Positions 33,839 through 44,775 of a DNA stretch of 64,000 nucleotides are shown here, one piece after another. The position numbers were made by a program, and so were the translations under genes. A model generated the notes under the pieces. It was given only the letters and a program-made list of their open reading frames with translations, did no database searches and was not told the origin of the DNA. The stretch is from Megalobrama amblycephala (lineage: Eukaryota > Chordata > Actinopteri > Cypriniformes > Xenocyprididae). The stretch covers positions 27,386,354-27,450,353 of the forward strand of contig NC_063052.1 of assembly GCF_018812025.1 (NCBI RefSeq), given 5' to 3'. Every line of letters starts with the position of its first letter. Position 1 is the stretch's first letter.

Positions 33839-34507
33839 CTAAAATAAACGGGAGAGGCATTTTATTACAAAGACATTTAGAGAAAGAGGCAGAGACAGCT
33901 TGTGAAGACAATTTGTGAAACAGCAAGTTCAGGGCTCAGTAGTAAGGATGTTCTGATGGCCTGGGACCAGTGTGAGAGGTCAATTCAACCTTCAGTGTGC
34001 TGTAGAAAACTCAAGAAGAAGCATATAGACACTTGAAGTTTCACTTAAAACTTTCATTTAATTTTTCTAAGGGCCAGTAGGAAATGATAAATAAACTTAT
34101 TATTGAGCCCTGAGTGGTATAGTCTAGTTTTTTTGTAGTGAGTATACTGTGATTTTTTCCCCCCCCGGCCTCATACTTACCCGTTCCAGAGCGACACCCC
34201 ATAAGCACCGCCACACTCACTAATGCATATAGTATGCATCTGATCTAGGCTATATGAGAGCATTCTGAAAGACGGTTTATGTGTGTGTTATCTACATGTC
34301 AATTTATTATAATCAACAAAAGACTTTGACAGCCAGTGACATTTACAGCTGAAGAGACTCTGGACTGATTTTCTACTGTTTAGTGTCAATCTAACTCAGC
34401 CAGTTAAGATAGCTTTAGATGTTATATGGATATGGTCCCTGCAGCATAAGTTTTATCAGCTGGCTAATTTCAATGCACATTTAAGAGTGCAAGTTGCAAC
34501 TGTTTTT
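33839..34507 (-). other. thrb: thrb intron (acceptor side)
   Basis: Intron between the start exon and the 51-nt exon. A run of ten C residues lies at about 34160. No element recognised. Confidence 0.6.
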
Positions 34508-35003
34508 ACTCTCTAAAAAATGTTTGGTTAAAAACAACCCAAATGGGTTGAAAATGGACAAACCCAGCAATTGGGTTGTTTTAACCCAGTGATTGGGTTA
34601 AATGTTTGCCCAAACTGCTGGGTAGTTTTATTTAACTTAACTATTGTGTAAAAAATGCTGTATTGCTTGCTTAAAATGAACCCAAAATATGTTGGAAATT
34701 AACATTTATTAATATTAAATATAATAGTTAAGCAATAAACATGCATAAAATTGTTTATTAATAAATGATCACCTTTTGATTATTATTGTTGCCTCTAGTA
34801 CTTATGTGTCTGATTTTCAATTTCCAACCTATGGGTTAATTATAAGCCAGACATATATATAGTCATTTTTAAGCAATAGTTGAGTTAAATAAAACTACCT
34901 AGCAGGTTGGGCAAACATTTAACCCAACTGCTGAATTAAAACAACCCAATTGCTAGGTTTGTCCATTTTCAACCCAACTTTAGCCCAGCATTTTTTAGAG
35001 TGT
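34508..35003. mobile_element. MITE with CTAAAAAATG(C)TGGGTT ends
   Basis: The left end CTCTAAAAAATGTTTGGTTA and right end CAGCATTTTTTAGAGTG are inverted. Inside them, AACAACCCAA(A/T)TGG and GTTGAAAATGGACAAACC are mirrored at 34940-34975. This is a common fish MITE with CACTC-like termini. Confidence 0.82.
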
Positions 35004-35301
35004 AACAATAATGGAAAGATGAGGCTTATCAGTATGTCACAATATCATCCTGTCTGGACTTTTTCTGTTTTGCACCATGTCAGTCTGTCATCATAGTTAG
35101 CATTTCAATTCACTAACTTGCAATTCAATCCTATATCAGTTATTTTAGATATAGCCTACTGTATAGTAGGTAGGCCTACAGTACATGGCAAATTTTCTCA
35201 AGAAAAAAAATGCTGTATAACGGGAATCAGTTGGTACTACATTAATATTGATAATAAGGTTAAAATGAACTGATTTGTTTACAAACTTAAATTACACTTA
35301 A

Positions 35302-35303
<2 letters not shown>

Positions 35304-35338
<35 letters not shown>
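35304..35338. repeat. (TA)n microsatellite
   Basis: About 17 TA units. Confidence 0.95.
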
Positions 35339-35343
<5 letters not shown>

Positions 35344-36491
35344 GGTTATAATAGGCCTAATAACTTTATTTCTACTCCAGTTCATGTTTTGAAACACAAA
35401 TTTAAATGGTGGCTGTCAACTTGACGAAAATTTCGAGCTGTTTCATCAGAAAATGCTAAAGATAAGGCAATTAGAAAACTGAGAAAGTCTGACATAATTC
35501 AGTTCAAAGATCATTATGATGTGCAGCACTGCTAAACACAAAGGAAACTGTTATAACAGAACATATGCATTTATACTTTGATAACAGACAGAGTCTGAAA
35601 ATACCAAATATTGTGTTGCTACAATGGTTGCTTTTTTATTTATTAGACTTTAACTAGCTAGAACAGACATTAACTGATACAATACCGATAATAGCTCTTT
35701 TCTTAAACCTAGACTGAGCTGAGCTGCCAGTTTATACAACATTTTAAGGCATCATATGTACGTTACTAAATTCTAATTCTAAAGGCGAACTGTATTTATT
35801 TTTCATGGAGAAAGCAATCCCAGAATCCTTTATGATGAAAACATTTCATTCAATAGTGAATGTGATCAAAAATATTACTGCAAAATTTGTGTTGGAAAAT
35901 CAAGTCATTAGCAACATGCTAACCCAAACTCTAATGGAAATGATCAAGTCCTGTCTCTGTTTTTCATTTGGCTGCACAGTTATAACTGAAATATTTGTTT
36001 TAATATTTGTTCTAATTGTTAATTATTTCCCCTACTATAATCCCCAATATTAATTTAGATTACACATTATTGGAAAAACACCAATATTTACTTTTTCTGA
36101 GATATATATTACTATATGAAGAAATACATGAAATTTAATCAGATGACTTGAATAGCTATATTTGGAAAGAATTAATCATCCCAGAATGAGGGTGATTTTG
36201 TTGGGGAGTGCAAAATTAAAATAATTTAAAAAGCTTGAAAAAGCACAAAGATCTTGAAGTGATACTGGAAGTAGTGAAAATTAAAAACAAAAAAATGTTT
36301 ATATGTACAGTAGATATAAAAAAGTTTACCAAATAACACTTCTTAATTCTTTAATAAACTAAATGGAACGGAATGTGTTCTGGTTCAAACTAACCCAGAA
36401 CATAGGGTACACATACAAAATGTAACAGAGAAATAAAGATGGTGGAACATCAATCCAGATTGCTCCGGATTAAAATAAATAAATAAATATA
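35339..36491. other. thrb intron, no recognised feature
   Basis: AT-rich. The plus-strand frame at 35805-36053 has no recognised domain and is not called. Confidence 0.5.
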
Positions 36492-37267
36492 TACAGTACT
36501 GTGCCAAAGTCTCAGGCACGTCAGTATTTTCACCCCCCAAAAAAGGTTTTAAGCCAGTTATTTATATCTTTTGCTGTAGCGTGTCAATAGGAAATATCCG
36601 TTCACATTTCCAAACATTCATTTTGCCATTAATTGTAATAATCCAGTGAGATTTTTGAATACACAATAAGACTGATAACAGACGGTGCTCCACATGGAGA
36701 TCAGAGCCCACCATCATCAAATCTGTCTGTGATTACATGAAGAAACATATGAAACTGAGACAAAACAAATCCAGAAGAACTGTGTCCGTGTCACCAAGAG
36801 ATTTTAAGAAGCCTGCCTCCAAAGCTACCTGAAAAATGATGTCCAAGTGTACCTGGACAAAAGCTGTTTTAAATGCAAAGGGTGGTCACACAAAATATAG
36901 TTTTGATTTAGTTAATAACTAATAACTAACTCTTCACAGTACTGTATCTTTGCAGGCAGGTTTCTTCAAGCATCTTAGAGACACGGCCACAGTTCTCCTG
37001 GATTTAGATTGTCTCAGTTTCATCTGTTTCTTCATGTAATCACAGACGGATTCGATGATGGTGAGATCAGATCACTGTGGGGAGCACCGGCTGTTGTCAG
37101 ACTCCCTGTGTATTCAAAAATCTCACTGGATTATTACAATTAATGGCAAAATGAATGTTTGGAAATGTGAACGGATATTTCCTATTGACACACAACAGCA
37201 AAAGATATAAATAACTGGCTTAAAACCTTTTTTGGGAGGTGAAAATACTGACATGCACAGTACTGTA
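36492..37267. mobile_element. Tc1/mariner-like element with long inverted arms
   Basis: It starts TA-CAGTACTGTGCCAAAGTC and ends with the inverse (ACATGCACAGTACTG-TA). The arms run through GGTTTTAAGCCAGTTATTTA and CCTATTGACACAC, about 230 bp each. The middle has Tc1-transposase-like text in both orientations (CATGAAGAAACATATGAAACTGAG; ATGATGGTGAGATCAG) but no open frame. It ends about 130 bp from the candidate start exon. Confidence 0.8.
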
Positions 37268-37400
37268 TATATAAATAAAATAATAATAATAATAATAAAA
37301 TTCATGGGATGCTGCCTAGAAGGAAGCTGTCTATGCAGAATGTATAGATTTTGGAACAGAGCTAAAGTGTGTGGCGTGTTTTAGAATTTTATGACATTAC

Positions 37401-37465
37401 CTGACATACTGCTGTATATTAGACCTTAAACTTCATTCTTTTGTCATCCACAGACTCACTGATAT
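37401..37465 (-). CDS. thrb: Candidate TR-beta1 translation-start exon (5' UTR + ATG TCA G)
   Basis: On the minus strand the sequence reads AGT ATG TCA G followed by GTAATG, giving M-S-(E) in the phase needed to join the exon at 33838, whose first bases are AG. The ATG is at 37407-37405 with an in-frame TAA upstream (near 37428). A strong acceptor (TTCTGTTTCTCTGTCAG) ends at 37466, so the proposed exon is 65 nt. Two tiny upstream ORFs precede the start: ATG ACA AAA GAA TGA and ATG AAG TTT AAG GTC TAA. The start matches the recalled fish TR-beta1 N-terminus MSEQADKC. The upstream boundary is a prediction. Only seven coding bases are present, so the call rests on splice and phase agreement. Confidence 0.75.
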
Positions 37466-37872
37466 CTGACAGAGAAACAGAATATAGTCAAAAGAAGAAT
37501 GACACAATAGAAGAAAAACAGAGCTGAACAGAATGAATGCAGTAAAAATTTTGCCTGGTGGTCTACACAACGAAAGGTGCTTTGGCCCACCTTGTTCTTT
37601 GTGATATCAGAGTCGTCCCAGAGTGGTTTGGTGCAGCAGAGGCTGAGGAAGACACAGACAATGAGAGAGTCACACTTACAAAATGCAAGGAAACGGTCTT
37701 CATCAGAGGAGGGCAAATAACAATATGCATTAAACATTGGACACAACAGCAGCACCAAAAACTACACTAAACTGTTCATGTTATTAGTGGTGTTATTGGT
37801 AGTTCAAGCACTGCTATTACATTTTCTAAGACTTAGGGATAGTGATTTGAATAAAGTAGCACTGTCAATTAA
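37466..37872. other. Sequence upstream of the candidate start exon, no gene seen
   Basis: This would be intron 5' of the start exon. Overlapping plus and minus frames (37456-37770) have no recognised domain. Confidence 0.5.
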
Positions 37873-37951
37873 GGGCTGCTGGACCCAGGCTTGAACCCAG
37901 GCCCTTCGGGTATCAAGTCCAACTCTCTAACCATTAGGCCACAACTGTCCT
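37873..37951 (-). mobile_element. tRNA-derived SINE head (truncated)
   Basis: The minus strand reads ACAGTTGTGGCCTAATGGTT (A box TGGCCTAATGG) and, 35 bp further, GGGTTCAAGCC (B box). The conserved SINE body seen at 15209 is absent, so only the tRNA-like head remains. Confidence 0.7.
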
Positions 37952-38097
37952 AGGTGTGCTCTTTGTTCTGTCCTTGGTATTGTCAATGTTGAGTAAGAGG
38001 TGGTTCTCCTGGTTTTGTTGGAGTGTGCACCTCCTCTATGTAGGCCATCTCATCGTTGTCAGTGATGGCCTACCACCATTGTGTAATCAGCGAATTT

Positions 38098-38350
38098 ACT
38101 CGGGGTGGTTGCTATGTGGTTGCTATGGTACTGAGGGTGGTTGCTAAGGTGTTGCTATGTGGTTGCTAGGGTACTCGGGGGGGCTACTAAGATGTTGGTA
38201 TGTGGTTGCTAAGGTACTCGGGTGGGTGGTTGGTAAGGTGTTATGTGGTTGCTAGGGTACTCGGGCTGGTTGCTAGGATGTTTCCAGGGTGATTTATGTG
38301 GTTGCTAGGTGGTTGCAATGTTGTTCTAGGTGGTTGCTATGTGGTTGCTA
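38098..38350 (+). repeat. GTGGTTGCTAGG-type minisatellite
   Basis: Degenerate tandem units of GTGGTTGCTA(A/T)GG with repeated GTACTCGGG inserts, about 15-20 units. Its complement (CCATAGCAACC) reappears at 38648-38695 beyond the tetranucleotide arrays. Confidence 0.85.
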
Positions 38351-38352
38351 TG

Positions 38353-38414
<62 letters not shown>
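38353..38414. repeat. (GATA)15 array
   Basis: Pure GATA repeats; complementary to the TATC array that follows. Confidence 0.97.
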
Positions 38415-38444
38415 CAAGAAATAGTCAGATGTCATTTGTCCATT

Positions 38445-38647
<203 letters not shown>

Positions 38648-38699
38648 CCATAGCAGCCAACCAGAACAACTGCCCAGAACACCATAGCAACCGCCTTAT

Positions 38700-39478
38700 T
38701 GCGTAGTCTAATATTTTAAAATAGTGCAGTAGATGTGGAACATCACTGCGTGCAGTTAAGCATTTCACTTGTGCTTCATTGTGCCCCGATCCCCTTGCAT
38801 GGTTCTCTGAGTAAGCCTTATCTCTTCACTAAGGTATCGAACGACGATGCTCATTTCGGTTTGTATAAACTATGCTAGCTTTCGCAGACTTCAAAAGCTT
38901 TAATTAGCTAGTAAAGCATTATCAAGTAAAAGCATTCTTATCCCTCTGCAAAGGTATTGTATGCCAAAGCTTATCAATCTTCGTCTTTATTCTACATATT
39001 TCGAGTATTTCTTGTACTTATCTGACATGCTTATCTGGTTTTCATTTTGGGGGTTCTCTCAGCAGATTCTGACGCTTATCCTCAAGTGCAGTGGTTTAGA
39101 ATTCTTCTAACAGCATATGCAGAAAACTGTGGTTTTTCAACTCCTCTCTAGAAATTCTCTTTGGACTGGTGCTGCTTCGAACGCAACTGGACGTGGGTTT
39201 TCAGTATTCCCTATCAAAGTGCTGTGTACATGGTCAATCCTCAGCATTCGAATTACAAGAATGATCTGACTCTAAAATTAACTAAAACACCCAGCAGGCA
39301 CAGTCAAGTAATAATCAAGGTATATTTCTACTCGTGAACTACTGGTAGTGGTTTCATTCTGTTTTCCTATGATATCGATTGGCTTCGGTGTCCACAAATA
39401 CTTCTCTTCTTTAAAATGGCCTGTCACGGTATTTCATGGCTTTCATATTTCACGGACAATCGTAGCCTTTACTGAATT
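38700..39478. other. Unassigned flank of the 27-bp array
   Basis: Moderate GC content. Loosely repeated motifs such as CTTATC(C/T)CT..(C/A)AAGGTAT (38820 and 38940) suggest an old degenerate repeat. No coding domain is recognised. Confidence 0.4.
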
Positions 39479-40610
39479 TTGCCTTTTGCGGCCCTACACA
39501 CAAAGCAGCCTTTGTGGCCTTCGCTTAACGTGACTTTCGCATAATGTGGCCTACTGCGGCCCTTCATATAGCGTGGCCTATTGTGGCCCCTCATATAATG
39601 CGGCCTATCGTGGCCTCTGTATAATGATGCCTATCGTGGTCCTTCACATAATATGGCCTACCGGGGTCCTTTGCATAACACAGCCTACCAGGATCCTTCT
39701 TTTTACACGGCCTATCGGTGCCCTTCGCATAACACAGCTTACCGCGGCCCTTCACGTAATTAGCCTATCATGGGCTTTCATCGTTTTATTTTCATAACTG
39801 GCATATCGTGGCCCTTCATATAGCATGGATATCGGGACCATTCACATAGCACGGAATATCGGGACCATTCACATAGTACGGCCTATCAGAACCATTTGCA
39901 TAGCATGGCCTATCGGGACCATTGGCAAAGCCTATCGGGACCATTCGCATAGTATGGCTTATTGTGGCCATCAGGTAAGACTGACTATTATTATTTTATA
40001 TAACCTGGCCTTTAGTGGCCCACCACACAATTGGCCCATCATGGCCTTTCATTGTTCAGTTTACACATCTGGCATATCATGGCCCTTCGCATAGCACAGC
40101 CTATCGTGGCCTTCGCATAGCATGGCTTATAGCAGCCATCAGTTAAGAATGACTACTATTGTTAGTTGGCCTTTCACATAATCGGCCGACATGGCCTTTC
40201 ATTCTCACAACTGGAGTATCAAGGCCCTCTGCATAGCATGGTCCATAGAGGCCCTATGCATAGCACGGGCCATTACAGCTCTTCACATAGCACTGCCCAT
40301 CACAGCCCTTCGCATAGCAAGGCCTATTGTGGCCCTTCCATAGCACAGCCTATTGTGGTCTTTCATGCAACATGACCTACGTGGTCTTTCTGTGTTAACT
40401 GGCTTAACGTAACCTCTCATGCCCATAGCTTTTACAGTCAATCGTTTATCACATGGCCTATCGGGGCCATCAGGTACGACTGACTATTGTTGTCTTATTA
40501 TGTAACCCGGCCTATCGCTGCCTTTCATGTAATATGTCCTTTGTGATTTTTCCATGTTGAACAGCCTAACATGGCCTCTCATGCCCATAGCTTATACAGT
40601 CATTTGTTGA
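39479..40610 (+). repeat. 27-bp-unit degenerate tandem array (~35 units)
   Basis: The unit is close to GCCTATCGTGGCCCTTCGCAT + AGCACG. Most units are 26-28 bp. Longer variants recur: GCCATCAGGTAAGACTGACT-type at about 39973, 40135 and 40467, and CTTTCAT(T/C)GTT...CTGGCATATC at about 39773 and 40047, showing higher-order structure. Because 27 is divisible by 3, frames stay open and give nine-residue repeats like AYCGPSHSM; these are not considered genes. Confidence 0.9.
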
Positions 40611-41092
40611 CAAATATTTACTATTTATGCCTTTTTGTCATAAAATTTACTACTAATTTTGATTGTTCTTTTTAGGAATTCAAGTTAAGAAAATCCTCAA
40701 CTGGTGGGTATCAATCGAATGTCTTCATTCCCCAAGGATTCAGAATAAGGACTGGGCCTACGCCAAAACACTTATACAACTAAACATGAATTACTGTTGC
40801 TCACTTCCATCTGTTAATACATTATGGAATAAATACCAAGCAAACGTTCATCTGCCTTCTGAGTCTTTCTGGTAGAAATGAAAGCTTTAGCATAGGTTCT
40901 ACCAGGAAGACTCTAATGCCACATCATTCATTCATACTCATAGGTCTGGCCAATCACTGCTTTACACCTGGAGAATATAAGCACTGAACTCTCTGTTTCA
41001 CGTTCACAGTTGATGACCCTGACGTTCCCCTCCATCCTCCCCTCCATCCTCCCCACCACCACCAGGTTGGCCCTGTCCATCCATCGGGGATA
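40611..41092. other. Unassigned sequence after the array
   Basis: No recognised gene. A CCCCTCCATCCTC direct duplication lies at 41026-41052. Confidence 0.45.
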
Positions 41093-41375
41093 CACTGCAA
41101 AAAATGCTGTTCTTACTTAAAATTTTTGTCTTGTTTCCAGTCCAAATATCTAAAAATTCTTAGATCAAGAAGCATTTTATTGACAAGTAAAAATTATTTT
41201 CTTGTTTTATTAGGAAAAATAAGTAAAAATTAAGTGAGTTTTTCCTTAAAACAAGCAAAATAATCTGCCAGCGGGGTAAGCAAAATAATCTTAATCCAAA
41301 GTGAAAACAAGATTATATAGCTTATTTTTGGTTTGATATAAGATTATACTTCCTGATCAGTTTCACCTCTTCAGC
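41093..41375. mobile_element. CACTGCAAAAAATG-type MITE, right end missing
   Basis: It begins CACTGCAAAAAATGCTGTTC, followed by CTTGTTTCCAGTCCAAATAT and AACAAGCAAAATAATCTGCC, a very common cyprinid element with CACTG ends (EnSpm-like). The second end is not present before the LINE begins. Confidence 0.78.
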
Positions 41376-41404
41376 ATATCAGATAACTTAGAAGAACTTG
41401 ATGT

Positions 41405-43400
41405 TGCAACAGAAACTCATTGACTCTCTTTTTTCTAGCATATTAGACAGTTGCTCCTTTGAACTTAAAGAAGGAAAATAGTCCAACGCAGTTGTACAAC
41501 GAGCACACTCAGTCCCTTAAGAGATCAGCCAGAAAAATGGAGCTCAGCTGGAAGAAAACAAAACTAGAAATTTTTTGCATTTCATGGAAAGAAAGCATTT
41601 TTGCGTACAGAAAGGCCTTAAAAATGGCTAGATCTGCTTATTTTTCAACTCTCTAGAAGAAAACAGACACAAACCTAGGTATTTATTTGATACACTGGCT
41701 AAATTAACGAGAAATAAAACTTCAACTTCTGACATTTCCAAATAGCACAGCTGTAATGACTTTATGAACTTCTTTACTTGCAAGATTGATAATATTAGAG
41801 AGAAAATTATAACCATGTAACCGTCTACAACAGTATCACATCAGACAGTGCATTGTAGTGTCCCTGAGGAAAAATTCCATTCATTTGTTGCTATAGGAGA
41901 GAAAGAATTGTCTAAACTTGTCAAATCATCAAAAACAACATGTATGTTACACCCTATACTGGCTAAGCTATTGAAAGAAATGCTTCCAGAGGTCATAGAT
42001 CCTCTTATTAATATAATTAATTCATCTTTGTCACTAGGATATATACTGAAAACTTTTAAGCTGGCTATTATTAAACCTCTTACTGAGGAAAAAAAAAAAA
42101 AAGAAGAAAGAAAAACTTGATCCTAGAGATTGTCAATTACAGGCCGATCTCGAATCTACCTTTTCTGTCAAAAATACTAGAAAAGGCAGTATCATCACAA
42201 CTATGTTCCTTTTTAGAAAGAAGAACTATAGTACTGAGACTGCTCTCATTAGAGTTTTGATTTACTCTTATCATCAGATCATGGTTGTATCTCTCTATTA
42301 GTGTTACTTGATTGAGACATACGTTAACAGGAACAGTTAATTCATGCGTTCAGGACCTCAAAGCTAGATTACTGTAATGCTCTACTGGGTGGTTGCCCTG
42401 CACGCTTAATAAACACGCTGCAGCTGGTCCAAAACTCAGCAGCTAGAGTTCTTACTAGAACTAAGCAAGCTCTTAACTCTTTATAGTGTAATGCGATCTC
42501 AGAATTCTGGCCAGTTGGTAATACCTAGAACATCAAAATCAACTGCAGGCGGTAGATCCTTTTCCTATTTAGCACCTAAACTTTGGAACAGTCTTCCTAG
42601 CATTGTTCAGGAAGCAGACACACTCTGTCAGTTTAAATCTAGACTAAAAACACATTTCTTTAACCTGGCATACACATAACACATTATCAATTTATATTTT
42701 CACAACCATTAAAGGATTGTTAGGCTGCATAAATTAGGTCAGCCGGAACTGGGAACAATTCTTATAACACCCCATGTACTTGTTACATTATAAGAAGAAT
42801 GGTATCTATGCTAATATTAGTCTATCTGTTTATCCCAAGGTTTACTGTTGTCAGCTGGATCCAGGCCATATCCAGATCAGATGAAGGACCTGCACCTAAA
42901 CACGAGCACAACACATCCCTGAAATGTCAGCTAGATTGTGTCAACTAGACCATTCCCTGTGAAGACCTCATCGACACAACAGCCAGTGGCACAGATTCCC
43001 AACAAAACAGATTCCATACCATCGTGATGAATCCAATCTTCAACCAGACGGAACTGGATTAAATATTTTGACTGTTCCAATCCCAATCTGACTTAAGACC
43101 TGTAATGCTGCCTGAATCATAATCATGCACTGTTCATTGCTGGCCAGAGGAGAACTGGCCCCCTGACTGAGCCTGGTTTGTTCCAAGGTTTTTTTTTTCT
43201 CCATTTTTCTCAACTGATGGAGTTTGGGTTCCTTGCTGCTGATGCCTCTGGCTTGCTTAGTTGGGGACACTTGATATTCAACAATGTTTTTGATCTGCCT
43301 GCATTGACACCACTGTATGAGAACTGAACTGTGCTGGATGATGACATCATCCAGAGCTGCTGTATAGATAAATTAATTAAATTAATAATAATAATAATAA
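41405..43400 (+). pseudogene. Internally deleted L2-type LINE
   Basis: Plus-strand remnants. 41459-41656 encodes the pre-RT region (LKRSARKMELSWKKTKL... RKALKMARSAYFSTL). 41848-42115 encodes the first RT motifs (SSKTTCMLHPILAKLLKEM, VIDPLINIINSSL, KTFKLAIIKPL). The YADD core is missing: near 42240-42310 the sequence jumps to the C-terminus (TLQLVQNSAARVLTRT-like, about 42417). 42491-42679 gives STAGGRSFSYLAPKLWNSLP and KSRLKTHFF. The 3' UTR (GAGAACTGGCCCCCTGACTG, CCAAGGTTTTTTTTTTCTCC) and an ATAAATTAATTAAATTAATAA tail follow. The copy is inactive. Confidence 0.85.
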
Positions 43401-43610
43401 TTAATAATTAATAATAAACAAAATAGTGTGTTTCTCTGAGGCATGGTGAAAACATGCAGTCGCAGAAAATCAAGAAAATGAGATTCAAACAATAAGACTA
43501 AAATGTGTTGAGCTATATAACAATAATTAATTTTCCATTAATTTTAGATCTGTCCATAAATGTATCTAAACAGTTGTTCCCTTGTCTAATAAAACATGTA
43601 ATATATTAAA

Positions 43611-44424
43611 TTAAAGTCTTTGTTGTTTCCATGGTTTCTACAAAATAAAACCAAAAATCGAGGGTAACACAGGTATTATGTCACTGATAGGCGACACACG
43701 GATATGGTCCTTGATGTACTTGATGTATACGTTTACAGTATATACATGGCATGAATGAAATTGGAGTATTTACATTACCAGCAGATAATTCAAAAGTGTT
43801 TTGTGTAAGTGTGAGACTTTATGCATGTGTACATAATTTGTATTCATCAGTGTTGAAATTGATTCAAGTAAAAACGCTGAAGAAGCATCGCGTGTGTAAG
43901 TTTATTCAATTAATATCGTTATTTACAGTAGTATTATAATGTTGAACTCCATCATATCGCCGGGATGATAATCCTCCGGTCTATAATGAATGCGTTTTTC
44001 GAAGCAGATGCAGAAGTGAAGTCCCGTCTCTTCACCTGCACAAAACACACCCCAGCATGGAAGATAGCAGCATCTTTTTTCTTGTTGTTAAACCTCTGGA
44101 CTCACAAACACAATAATTTACCATGACGATGATAAACAGAATACAAAAACTACAGAAAACACACTAATTCACGACCGCTGTCACTGAATACCAACCTACT
44201 CTGCACTGAGTCAACACAGAGCTCGGCGATCAATTCCCTTTAGTGACGTAAAATGACGCGACGCCGAAAAAAAAGAGAGAGACCGTCACTTTATCTACTA
44301 AATTCATGCCCTTATGTCCTGCAAAACATTTTTAAACCCTGCAGTACCTTTTTATATGCTATTTTTGTACAAGGTTATATATTCATCTAAAAAAAAAATG
44401 TTTAACCTGCAATATGCACTTTAA
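43611..44424. mobile_element. Probable TTAA-flanked MITE
   Basis: The left part starts TTAAAGTCTTTGTTGTTTCC and the right ends ATGCACTTTAA. The interior (GCGACACACGGATATGGTCC; GTGACGTAAAATGACGCGACG) is GC-richer than the flank and resembles recurrent cyprinid repeats. The inverted ends are short, so boundaries are tentative. Confidence 0.45.
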
Positions 44425-44727
44425 CATTCTTGGAAACATCTGGGATAACGGAAGAACACAAGTCAACAAAATATATAACACTGTTCTAGTGGTTTTTGGA
44501 TATTTTTTTTTTTATGAAAGTATACTCCCAGTAAACTAATAGTTTAGTAGTTTTATACTTTAAGTATACTTGTAAGTTTTCTTTAAGTGAACTTAACATC
44601 ATACTTGTCATTTATTATTAAATTTTTGCACTTTAAGTATACTACTATGTTCCTATTTAGGTATTAATTATTATACTTGGGATATTTAATTTTTATACTT
44701 GAGACATTTTTTAGCCTCTGCCTTAAA

Positions 44728-44775
<48 letters not shown>

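Noticed and set aside
35805..36053. 82-codon plus-strand frame as a small membrane protein
   Set aside because: Hydrophobic C-terminus comes from AT-rich sequence; no splice signals, conservation clue or domain.
37873..37951. Functional tRNA gene on the minus strand
   Set aside because: Same A-box head as the SINE at 15209; the sequence is a truncated SINE rather than a pairing tRNA.
39479..40610. Several plus-strand open frames encoding AYCGPSHS-type repeats as a secreted repeat protein
   Set aside because: They arise because the tandem unit is 27 bp; frames are broken between blocks and no start, signal or splice context is seen.
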